This document shows positions 1 through 7,060 of a stretch of DNA of 15,269 bases, one piece after another. Origin of the DNA: Candidatus Competibacteraceae bacterium (GTDB lineage: Bacteria; Pseudomonadota; Gammaproteobacteria; Competibacterales; Competibacteraceae); contig JAAUQA010000019.1 of the NCBI GenBank assembly GCA_012032855.1, forward strand, positions 1-15,269, written 5' to 3'. Position numbers and translations under genes: made by a program. The notes under the pieces are model-generated. The model saw nothing but the letters and a program-made list of their open reading frames with translations. It did not search any database and was not told where the DNA came from. Each line of letters begins with the position of its first letter. Positions within the stretch are counted from its first letter, which is position 1.

Positions 1-65
1 TCCGCGAAGAAATTGAGCGGTTGCAGAATACAGCTCCGGGCGGGTCTGCCGCCTCTTCGGATTGA
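1..65 (+). CDS. nrdR: NrdR transcriptional repressor, C-terminal end only (partial)
   Basis: The window opens inside a reading frame whose last 20 residues run REEIERLQNT... and end at TGA (63-65). The FxEEIxRLQ-like tail resembles the C-terminus of NrdR, the ATP-cone zinc-finger repressor of ribonucleotide reductase genes. NrdR is typically encoded immediately upstream of ribD in gammaproteobacteria, and ribD begins 32 bases later here. Only the extreme C-terminus is present, so the call rests mostly on context. No domain can be checked. Confidence 0.6.
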   Translation, partial: REEIERLQNTAPGGSAASSD

Positions 66-97
66 TCGGCGTTTGCCCGATAGTCTTGTTTAATTTC

Positions 98-1233
98 ATG
101 GCTGACGCCCGCGATCACTACTACATGAACCGTGCATTGGTGCTGGCCCGCCACGGGCTGTACAGTACCGATCCCAATCCGCGAGTCGGTTGCGTGCTGG
201 TTAAAGAAGACCGGATCGTCGGCGAGGGCTGGCATGTCCGCGCCGGGGAAGCGCATGCCGAGATTAATGCCTTGGAGATGGCCGGTCCACACGCCCGTGG
301 AGCAACCGTATACGTCACCTTAGAGCCGTGCTGTCATCATGGCCGCACGTCGCCTTGTACCGATGCCTTGCTGGATGCGGGGGTCACGCGGGTGGTCGCG
401 GCGATGGAAGACCCCAACCCCCAAGTCACCGGGCGGGGGTTGGCGCAATTGCAAGCCGCCGGGGTGATTGTCGAATGTGGATTACTGGCTGCAGAAGCGG
501 CTGATCTGAATCCGGGGTTTATCCAACGGATGCAGCGTTTAAGGCCCTGGGTGCGCTGTAAATTGGCTATGAGCCTGGATGGACGCACGGCAATGGCTTC
601 TGGAGAAAGCCAATGGATTACCGGAGCAGCGGCACGATTAGACGTGCACCGGTTGAGGGCTCGCAGTTCGGCCATAATGACCGGAGTAGCCACGGTATTA
701 GCCGATGATCCGAGTCTAAACGTCCGTTTACCGGAAGACGTGGACCGCCAACCGTTACGCGTTATTCTTGATCCCGAGCTGAAAACCTTACCGACGGCGC
801 GTACCTTGACCGTGGCGGGACGTGTGTTGATTTTTACCGGCGTAACGGAAGCTCGTTATCATGACCCGTTGCGGGAAGTAGGAGCCGACATTCAGGTGTT
901 GCCCCGTCATGACGACGGGTTGCCGTTACCCGCAGTGCTAGCCGAATTGGCCCGACGGGAAATCAACGAAGTGCATTTGGAGTGCGGCGCTAAACTCGCC
1001 GGCGCACTATTGCGGGCGGATTTGCTGGATGAGTTGATTATTTATCTGGCGCCCTGCTTGCTGGGCGATAGCGCCGCGGGCTGCTGTATTTGCCGGAGTT
1101 GACCCGCATGAGTGAGCGCATTGCGCTGGACATCACCGACATCCGGGCAGTCGGTCGGGATTGGCGGATTAACGCCTACCCCGTAAAAAGGCGTGCTCAG
1201 TCTCCTGAACTGACCGATGGAACGGCTGAATAG
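98..1233 (+). CDS. ribD: RibD: bifunctional pyrimidine deaminase / reductase of riboflavin synthesis (one frameshift near the 3' end)
   Basis: RibD deaminates the first pyrimidine intermediate made from GTP and then reduces its ribosyl side chain with NADPH. Counting from the ATG at 98, the deaminase domain shows HAE at residues 53-55 and the zinc cysteines in PCCHHGRTSPC (C78, C87). The reductase domain starts near residue 150 with KLAMSLDGRTAMASGESQWI. I prefer ATG 98 to the upstream TTG at 62, because family members begin shortly before the YYMxRAL motif. The frame breaks at the GGG run 1078-1080. One missing base there restores GLLYLPELTRMSERI... and a stop at 1231-1233, giving about 378 residues, against about 367 for E. 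coli RibD. The unshifted frame ends early at 1102 with a non-homologous tail. ribE follows after 41 bases. Confidence 0.93.
1078..1080 (+). other. Frameshift site in ribD (one base apparently missing)
   Basis: A GGG run. The upstream frame encodes ...LAPCLLGDSAA and then nonsense. Adding one base lets the RibD C-terminus (GLLYLPEL...) continue to a stop at 1233. Confidence 0.85.
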
Positions 1234-1274
1234 ATCACCAAACAGCGATTTTTTGAAACGAGCAACCTCACATC

Positions 1275-1928
1275 ATGTTTACGGGTATTATCGAAGCGGT
1301 CGGCCATGTGATCGCGAAAGAACCGCGCGGAGTCGATATGCGTTTGCATATCGGTATCGGCAAACTCGACCTAAGCGAAGCCAATCTGGGTGATAGCATC
1401 GCCGTCAGCGGCGTTTGTCTGACCGCCACCACGCTGACCGATAGCGGGTTTTGGGCTGATGTGTCGGTCGAAACGCTGGAGCGGACGGTGTTGGGTGGCG
1501 CAACACCCGGTACAACGGTGAACCTGGAACGAGCGTTGACGTTAAGCACCCGACTCGGCGGCCATTTGGTCAGCGGTCATGTCGATGGTATCGGCAGTGT
1601 CACCGCGTATCATCAGGATGGGCGGTCTTGGCGATTGCAGATTCAAGCACCCGATTCACTGGCCCGTTATATCGCCGAGAAGGGTTCGATCTGCGTGGAT
1701 GGCGTCAGTCTCACGGTGAATCAAGTGGATGGCGCGTTGTTTACGCTCAACATTGTTCCGCATACCTTGCAAGAAACAACCCTCGCCGATTATCGGGTGG
1801 GTCGTCGAGTCAACTTGGAAGTCGATCTGATCGCCCGCTATTTGGAACGCCTGCTGTTGGGCGAGCGAGCTGCCCAGTCAAACGGCCGGTTGTCCGAGCA
1901 GTTGCTGCGGGAACGGGGTTTTCTGTGA
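1275..1928 (+). CDS. ribE: Riboflavin synthase, alpha subunit
   Basis: This enzyme dismutates two molecules of 6,7-dimethyl-8-ribityllumazine to riboflavin and the pyrimidine that RibH reuses. The 217-residue protein starts with the signature MFTGIIE. It carries two tandem lumazine-binding domains, with [11 protein letters not shown] (95-105) at their junction. Residues S41, C48 and H102, which are conserved around the active site, are at their expected positions. The second domain contains [15 protein letters not shown]. The start at 1275 is fixed by the N-terminal signature, although no strong Shine-Dalgarno sequence is visible. The gene is the second of the rib operon and ribB starts 19 bases after its stop. 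The same gene is called ribC in E. coli. Confidence 0.95.
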   Translation: MFTGIIEAVGHVIAKEPRGVDMRLHIGIGKLDLSEANLGDSIAVSGVCLTATTLTDSGFWADVSVETLERTVLGGATPGTTVNLERALTLSTRLGGHLVSGHVDGIGSVTAYHQDGRSWRLQIQAPDSLARYIAEKGSICVDGVSLTVNQVDGALFTLNIVPHTLQETTLADYRVGRRVNLEVDLIARYLERLLLGERAAQSNGRLSEQLLRERGFL

Positions 1929-1947
1929 CGCGGCGGCGAACACACTT

Positions 1948-3054
1948 ATGTCGTTGAATACAATTGAAGAAATACTGGACGATCTGCGCCAAGGCAGTAT
2001 GGTCATCATCATGGATGATGAAGATCGCGAGAACGAAGGCGACCTGCTGATGGCCGCTTCTTTGGTGCGCCCTGAAGACATCAATTTCATGGCCCGCTAC
2101 GGACGGGGCTTGATTTGTTTAACCTTAACGGCAGAGCGCTGTAAACAGCTGAGTCTGCCGTTGATGGTCAGCGATAATGGGGCTGCGCATTCCACTAATT
2201 TTACAGTGTCCATCGAAGCGGCAGAAGGCGTAACGACCGGTATCTCCGCTTACGACCGAGCCCATACCATACGCACGGCGGTGGCACCCAATGCCCGACC
2301 CGAGCACTTGGTGCAGCCGGGCCATATTTTTCCGTTAATGGCCCAGCCGGGCGGCGTGCTGACCCGCGCCGGGCATACTGAAGCGGGCTGCGATTTAACC
2401 CGCCTGGCCGGTTCGGAACCCGCCGCAGTCATTGTGGAAATTCTCAAGGAAGACGGCTCCATGGCCCGGCGCCCGGATTTGGAGGAATTCGCCGCACAAC
2501 ACGGCTTGAAGATCGGCACGATTGCGGATTTGATCAAATATCGGATGCAAAACGAACCAACGGTAGAACGTGCCGCCGAATGCGAACTACCGACCGAATT
2601 TGGTCGTTTCCGCGTGGTTGCCTACCAGGATCGGATTAGCAAGCAATTGCATTTCGCGCTCATCAAAGGTGTGGTCGATCCCGTTAAACCGGTGCTAGTG
2701 CGAGTCCATGTACAAAATGTGTTGGGTGATCTGTTGGGCCTGCAGTTAGCGGAGTTCGGCTGGCCGTTACGGGATGCATTGCGCAGAGTCGCTGAAGAAG
2801 ACGGGGTCGTCGTCGTGCTCGGTCGCCAAGAAGACTCGACTACTTTGTTAAAGCATTTGCGTTTGTATCAGTTTGGCGGCTTAGAACCCCAAACCCGCGC
2901 CACGTCAGACAGCGCCACTGAATTACGCACTTACGGCTTAGGCGCACAAATTTTGTTGGATCTAGGCGTTCGTCGGATGCGGGTATTAAGCGCTCCGAAA
3001 CGCATTTCAGCCTTGTCCGGTTTCGATCTTGAAGTAGTGGAATACGTCTCTTAG
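1948..3054 (+). CDS. ribB: 3,4-dihydroxy-2-butanone-4-phosphate synthase with a degenerate GTP cyclohydrolase II-like domain (RibBX type)
   Basis: The N-terminal domain (residues 1 to about 200) converts ribulose 5-phosphate to the four-carbon precursor that RibH condenses. It shows the acidic metal and substrate motif [10 protein letters not shown] (23-32) and [11 protein letters not shown] (140-150). The C-terminal part (about 212-368) is homologous in layout to GTP cyclohydrolase II, with RVH at 252-254 and a [13 protein letters not shown] helix at 329-341. However, the three zinc cysteines of RibA are absent: the segment reads [20 protein letters not shown]. The HRQEGRGIG motif has become [10 protein letters not shown] (292-301). 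This matches the known RibBX class, so pipelines labelling it bifunctional RibBA would be wrong on GTP cyclohydrolase activity. A separate ribA is expected elsewhere in the genome. Confidence 0.93.
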   Translation: MSLNTIEEILDDLRQGSMVIIMDDEDRENEGDLLMAASLVRPEDINFMARYGRGLICLTLTAERCKQLSLPLMVSDNGAAHSTNFTVSIEAAEGVTTGISAYDRAHTIRTAVAPNARPEHLVQPGHIFPLMAQPGGVLTRAGHTEAGCDLTRLAGSEPAAVIVEILKEDGSMARRPDLEEFAAQHGLKIGTIADLIKYRMQNEPTVERAAECELPTEFGRFRVVAYQDRISKQLHFALIKGVVDPVKPVLVRVHVQNVLGDLLGLQLAEFGWPLRDALRRVAEEDGVVVVLGRQEDSTTLLKHLRLYQFGGLEPQTRATSDSATELRTYGLGAQILLDLGVRRMRVLSAPKRISALSGFDLEVVEYVS

Positions 3055-3055
3055 G

Positions 3056-3077
3056 CCGATCCTGTCGGTTTTCTTTT
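3056..3077 (+). terminator. Weak terminator-like hairpin between ribB and ribH
   Basis: CCGA (3056-3059) can pair with TCGG (3065-3068) across a 5-base loop, and TTTTCTTTT follows at once. The stem is only 4 bp, plus one G-U pair, so at best it would attenuate transcription into ribH. It may be chance. Confidence 0.2.
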
Positions 3078-3097
3078 CAGCAGTGGAATTTTAGTTT

Positions 3098-3574
3098 ATG
3101 GCTCACATGACAATGATTGAGGGTGATTTCGTCGCCGCAGGCGCCCGTTTTGCTATCGTCGCCTCGCGTTTCAACAGTTTTATCGTGGACAGTCTGGTTG
3201 CCGGAGCGGTAGACGCATTGCGTCGCCACGGTATAGACGAATCCGCGATTGATTTGATCAAAGTACCAGGTGCTTTCGAAATGCCGTTAGCGGTACAACG
3301 ATTAGCCGCCAGCGAACGTTACGATGCCATTGTGGCGCTAGGTGCGGTCATTCGCGGTTCTACCCCGCATTTCGAGTATGTGGCCGGAGAATGCACCAAA
3401 GGCTTAGCCATGGTGGCGATGGAACACGATATTCCGGTGGGTTTCGGCGTATTGACCGTGGATACGATTGAACAGGCGGTGGAACGCGCCGGCACCAAAG
3501 CCGGTAACAAGGGTGTCGAAGCCGCATTATCGGCCTTGGAAATGGTCAGTTTGCTGCGTCGTCTGGAAGTATGA
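3098..3574 (+). CDS. ribH: 6,7-dimethyl-8-ribityllumazine synthase
   Basis: RibH condenses the pyrimidine intermediate with the RibB product, the penultimate step of riboflavin synthesis, and usually assembles into pentamers or icosahedral shells. The 158-residue protein has [11 protein letters not shown] (23-33) for the pyrimidine pocket, [10 protein letters not shown] (56-65) and the catalytic histidine H91 in [29 protein letters not shown] lies near the C-terminus. All of these are standard family features, and the length is typical (E. coli 156). The start at 3098 has only a weak GGA upstream. Nothing is odd about the gene. nusB begins 3 bases after its stop, so the two are almost certainly co-transcribed. 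Confidence 0.96.
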   Translation: MAHMTMIEGDFVAAGARFAIVASRFNSFIVDSLVAGAVDALRRHGIDESAIDLIKVPGAFEMPLAVQRLAASERYDAIVALGAVIRGSTPHFEYVAGECTKGLAMVAMEHDIPVGFGVLTVDTIEQAVERAGTKAGNKGVEAALSALEMVSLLRRLEV

Positions 3575-3577
3575 CCG

Positions 3578-4036
3578 ATGATGGCTATGCAAACGGCAGC
3601 AAAACGAGCGTTTACCCGCGGACGCAGTTGGGCGAGGCGCTCGGCCATGCAAGCACTGTATCAGTGGCAGATGACCGGACAGGATGCAGCGACCATTTAT
3701 GATCAGTTCCTGGATGATCAGGACATGAGCAAGGTCGATGTGGATTATTTCCATGAACTGTTGTGTCAAATACCGCACGCTTTAACCACGCTTGATGCCA
3801 GTTTGAGCCCTTTCCTCGATCGGCCGCTCGAACAAGTCGATCCGGTGGAACGGGCAATTTTGCGCGTCGCCGTTTACGAGTTGACCTATCGGCCTGATAT
3901 TCCTTTTCGGGTGGTGATCAACGAGGCGGTGGAGATTGCAAAAAAATTCGGGGCTGAACAAGGCCACCGTTTCGTCAATGGCGTGTTGGACAAAACAGCG
4001 CATCGCTTACGCCCCAGCGAGGGTGTGCGTAAGTAA
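3578..4036 (+). CDS. nusB: Transcription antitermination factor NusB
   Basis: NusB pairs with NusE (ribosomal protein S10) on the boxA element of rRNA operons and supports antitermination. The 152-residue all-helical protein shows RSAMQALYQWQ near the N-terminus, DPVERAILRVAVYEL in the middle and NEAVEIAKKFGAEQGHRFVN followed by GVLDK at the end, as expected for the family. Several in-frame ATG codons lie at the start (3578, 3581, 3587). The first is used here, and an N-terminal difference of a few residues cannot be excluded. ribH-nusB linkage is widespread. In many relatives thiL and pgpA follow, but here an antiporter gene does. Confidence 0.95.
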   Translation: MMAMQTAAKRAFTRGRSWARRSAMQALYQWQMTGQDAATIYDQFLDDQDMSKVDVDYFHELLCQIPHALTTLDASLSPFLDRPLEQVDPVERAILRVAVYELTYRPDIPFRVVINEAVEIAKKFGAEQGHRFVNGVLDKTAHRLRPSEGVRK

Positions 4037-4071
4037 GGCTATTCAGACCTTCTATTCGCCAATCGGCCTAA

Positions 4072-4077
4072 AGGAGG
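4072..4077 (+). promoter_or_regulatory. Strong Shine-Dalgarno sequence for the antiporter gene
   Basis: AGGAGG is a perfect match, 9 bases before the ATG at 4087. It stands out because most genes upstream in this window have weak or no such site. It fixes the antiporter start. Confidence 0.8.
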
Positions 4078-4086
4078 GCAAAATAA

Positions 4087-6529
4087 ATGCCTTTGGTGGA
4101 TAGCGTTCTCATTTTGATGGCACTGCTCGCTGTTGGCGTGGGGGCAGCCGTGCTGTGCCGGAATTTGCCGATTCCGTACTCCGTGCTATTGGTCCTGATC
4201 GGATTGGGGTTGGAACCCCTGGCCGATTATTGGCCGCTGCTAACCCCCTTGCTGCACTTTCGCCTGACGCCCGAATTGGTGCTGTTCATTTTTCTCCCTA
4301 CCTTGATTTTCGAGTCCAGCTGTAATCTCAACGCCAGGCAATTGTTCAAAGATCTGGCTCCGATACTCATTTTGGCCATACCCGCTTTATTGCTTTCCAC
4401 CCTAATCATCGGCGTGGGTCTTTGGTGGGGTTTGTCGTTGAGTCTTGGCGTGGCCTTGGTTTTTGGCGCATTGATTTCTGCAACCGATCCAGTGGCGGTC
4501 ATCGCCCTCTTCAAAGAACTGGGCACACCGCAACGGCTTACGGTACTGGTGGAGGGTGAGTCGTTACTCAACGACGCCACGGCCATCGTGCTATTCACCC
4601 TACTGTTGGGGGTGGTTGTGCATGGCGCCGCAGATTGGAACGCGGGTACCGCTGTCTTTCAATTCATCCAGGTATTCGGTGGCGGACTGGTTGTCGGCAT
4701 TGTGTTGGGTTGGACCGTCAGCGGCTTGATGTCTAAATTCGAACTCAATGCCGGATTGGTCATTCTGCTGTCAGTCATCATGGCCTATGTCGCCTTTATC
4801 GCAGCCGAGCATCTGTTCCACGTATCCGGCGTGATGGCCACTGTCGCCAGCGCGTTGGTGCTCAGCGCTTTCGGTCTGCCACGCTTGCCGGATCGAATCG
4901 GTGATGCGTTGCGGGAAGTTTGGGAATTCCTCGCACTGGTAGGCAATACCCTGTTGTTTTTATTGGTGGGACTGTCCGTCAATCTGACCAGCTTGGCGAG
5001 TCGGCTGGATATCGTGCTGCTGGCGGTCGGGCTGGTTCTGGTCGCGCGAGCCAGCACGGTCTATACGCTGGTGCCTGGAGCAACCCGGTTGTTCGGCCTC
5101 CCGCGCGTGACCTTAGGTGAACAGCATATTCTATGGTGGGGTGGATTAAAGGGTGGGTTGGCGATCGCTATGGCGTTGTCCATTCCGCCCGATCTACCGG
5201 AACGCCAGTTATTGCTGGATTTGACGGTTGGGGTGGTGCTGTTTACGTTGTTGATCAACGCACCCACCATTCGCCCGTTGTTGCAAAAACTAGGGATCAA
5301 TCGGCTGAATGCGGATGAACAAGTTGAACTGAATCAAGGCGTCGCAGTGGCGCAGCACCAACTGCAACACACGCTAGGCCGATTGCGTAATGCGGGTTTG
5401 CTGTCACGGGCGGCCCATCACAAAATCCGTGATCGCCTCAAAGCGTTGTTGTCGGCGGACTATCGGACACTGGAATAACCGATCAGGCGCTACGTCAGCA
5501 ACGGCTGGAAGCGTTGCGGGCCGAAGTGCAGGCGTTGGACGGTTTGTATCAGGTCGGTACGGTTAGACAAACGACCTTTCTGGACCTGCAGAGTGAGTTA
5601 CAACGGGAGCGAGAACAAATCGCTGTCGCCCCTGATCACTTGCTGATCAAACCTGCATTACCACCAAGTCGCTGGCGGCGTTTGGAAACCGCAGTCCTGC
5701 AACGGCTGTGGGAGCAGGATTGGGCGGTCGGGCTACTGTCTCGATACCAAAATTGGCGGTTATCGCAATTTTTGACCAAAAACACCGCCCGTATTTGATG
5801 ATTGAGGCCGCTTTACAAGCGATCCGCAAACATCAGGAATCCGATTCGCGTAATACGCTCGAACACCTTTACCGCCAGCGCTTGCAAAGACTTCGGGCAG
5901 ACATCATGGATATTCAACGCGATTTCCCCGAGTTCAGTCGCCGTTTCGAGGTGCGTTTAGCCTCGCAAGCGGCGCTCATTGCCGCTGTGCGCGCCATTGA
6001 CGAGGAGTATCGGCAAAGCAGTCTCGGCGCCAAGGCGTATACCGAGTTAGAGCAACGCATTCATGAAGCTTTACAGGCTATCCCGCCGTTATCCATGCCC
6101 TTGGTCGATCTGCATTACCGGGATTGGGTTGGTATGGTGCCCTTATTTTCGGGGTTACCCGACGAAGCGCTGGAGGAGATTGCCCGGCAAGCAACGGCGG
6201 TGAATTTTCTCGCTGGCGACACCATTATCAGCCAGGACGGCCGCGGCGATGCGCTTTATATCGTCATTCACGGCTGCATTTCCGTTACTCAGCGTTTATC
6301 GACAGGTGAAACGCGGCACTTGGCCGAACTCAGGGCGGGGGAGTTTGTAGGTGAAACGGCATTGCTTGGCAATCATTTACGGACTGCTGATGTCACTGCA
6401 TTACGGGCGACAACCGTATTGCGTTTAACTCGTAAAGAAGTTTTGGCCTTGGCGGAATGTTATCCTGAATTGGCGCAGCGGTTGCGCGAAGCAGAGCAGG
6501 TCAGGGCAGTAGGAAGGCAGGAGTATTGA
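4087..6529 (+). CDS. CPA1-family Na+/H+ antiporter with C-terminal cyclic-nucleotide-binding domain (two frameshifts)
   Basis: An inner-membrane cation/proton exchanger of the NhaP/NHE type. The first 400 or so residues are highly hydrophobic (roughly 11-13 membrane spans). They carry SATDPVAVIALF (131-142) and GEGESLLNDATAI-like VEGESLLNDATAI (155-167), whose Asn162-Asp163 pair matches the CPA1 ion-binding motif, and later GGLKGGLAIAMAL. A long soluble, charged, probably coiled-coil region follows. Last comes a cNMP-type beta-roll from MVPLFSGLPDEALEEIA, with FVGETALLGNHLRTADVTAL as phosphate-binding cassette. Three frames are used in turn, with breaks at the AA at 5474-5475 and the TTT at 5794-5796. 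One missing base at each site yields one 814-residue protein. The unshifted first frame stops at 5478. An alternative is three real fragments, which I consider unlikely because each new frame is coding-like up to the break. The 3' end overlaps the opposite-strand gene by 70 bases. Confidence 0.85.
5474..5475 (+). other. First frameshift site in the antiporter gene (one base apparently missing)
   Basis: The frame ends ...DYRTLE-stop at 5478. With one extra A it continues ITDQALRQQRLEALRAEVQA, a charged helix typical of antiporter tails. Confidence 0.75.
5794..5796 (+). other. Second frameshift site in the antiporter gene (one base apparently missing)
   Basis: A TTT run. One added T changes ARI-stop into ARILMIEAALQAIRKH and joins the helical linker to the cNMP domain. 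Confidence 0.75.
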
Positions 6530-7011
6530 GTAAAACAGGTGCTAGCTATTCTGGGTTGGTCAAAAGTGTTTGTTGCATAGAACAATACCGTTATTACAAC
6601 CAGCAAAAGGGGCCAGACAATGAGGCCCATTCTGATCCCCTCCTTTTTCTGGCGTAAATTGTATTGTAACAATGTGTGGCGTTCTGGTGTCGTTAGATCA
6701 TAATTGCAATGTGGGCAGTTTGCATCGTAGACATACATGTGTAGTCGGCAGCGCGGGCATGGAGCGGTCAATTCCTCCCAGTAGGCTCCAGAATCCCAAA
6801 ACGCAAAAGCCCATACATTTAGAGTCGGTTTTTCTGCCCTTTTGCTCAACGAGGCTCGCCATCCGTTAATCACTATAGAGTTTACATTTATTGGAAGACC
6901 GCAGGACGTACAGATTTCAGTATGAGCCTCATTCGCAGCATCACAGGCTAAGCAACCCCATTTGTAGTTCGGGCCAGACATGTATGTTGGGCTGGTTTCA
7001 GCGGAAATCAT
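6460..7011 (-). CDS. Unrecognised small membrane protein with RanBP2-type zinc finger and zinc ribbon
   Basis: I do not recognise this gene. Numbering from a possible GTG at 7044, the segment W29-G-C31-x2-C34-x3-N38-x6-C45-x2-C48 fits the RanBP2-type zinc-finger pattern exactly. A second metal site has two CPxC knuckles (C96, C99, C110, C113). A single membrane span lies at about 139-157 (GLIVWPLLLVVITVLFYA). The Zn modules precede the span, suggesting a cytoplasmic metal-binding head on a membrane anchor. The start is uncertain: GTG 7044, ATG 7011 (used here, about 183 residues) or ATG 6981, the last just ahead of the finger. None has a good ribosome-binding site. The gene lies downstream of acnB on the same strand. 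Its last 23 codons overlap the antiporter's 3' end antisense and look unstructured, so the true C-terminus may be nearer 6530 if another indel is present. Confidence 0.6.
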   Translation of the reverse strand: MISAETSPTYMSGPNYKWGCLACDAANEAHTEICTSCGLPINVNSIVINGWRASLSKRAEKPTLNVWAFAFWDSGAYWEELTAPCPRCRLHMYVYDANCPHCNYDLTTPERHTLLQYNLRQKKEGIRMGLIVWPLLLVVITVLFYATNTFDQPRIASTCFTQYSCLPTALTCSASRNRCANSG

Positions 7012-7019
7012 GGTTGCCA

Positions 7020-7041
7020 GGTCGGCCCCAAAGGACCGACC
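7020..7041 (-). terminator. Strong hairpin between acnB and the zinc-finger gene
   Basis: On the minus strand GGTCGGTCC pairs with GGGCCGACC (9 bp, one G-U) around a TTTG loop, 20 bases after the acnB stop. No U-run follows, so it is not a canonical intrinsic terminator. It may be an mRNA 3'-end stabiliser, a partial terminator, or a structure covering the start of the downstream gene, 8 bases from ATG 7011. Confidence 0.4.
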
Positions 7042-7060
7042 CACTCCAAAAAACCCGCAA

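Noticed and set aside
1..97. FMN riboswitch controlling the rib genes
   Set aside because: Neither the space before ribD nor the gaps before ribE, ribB or ribH are long enough or contain the conserved RFN-element sequences.
5514..5798. A separate 94-residue gene between antiporter and cNMP protein
   Set aside because: Its frame joins smoothly to both neighbours after one-base corrections, and it has no start signal of its own.
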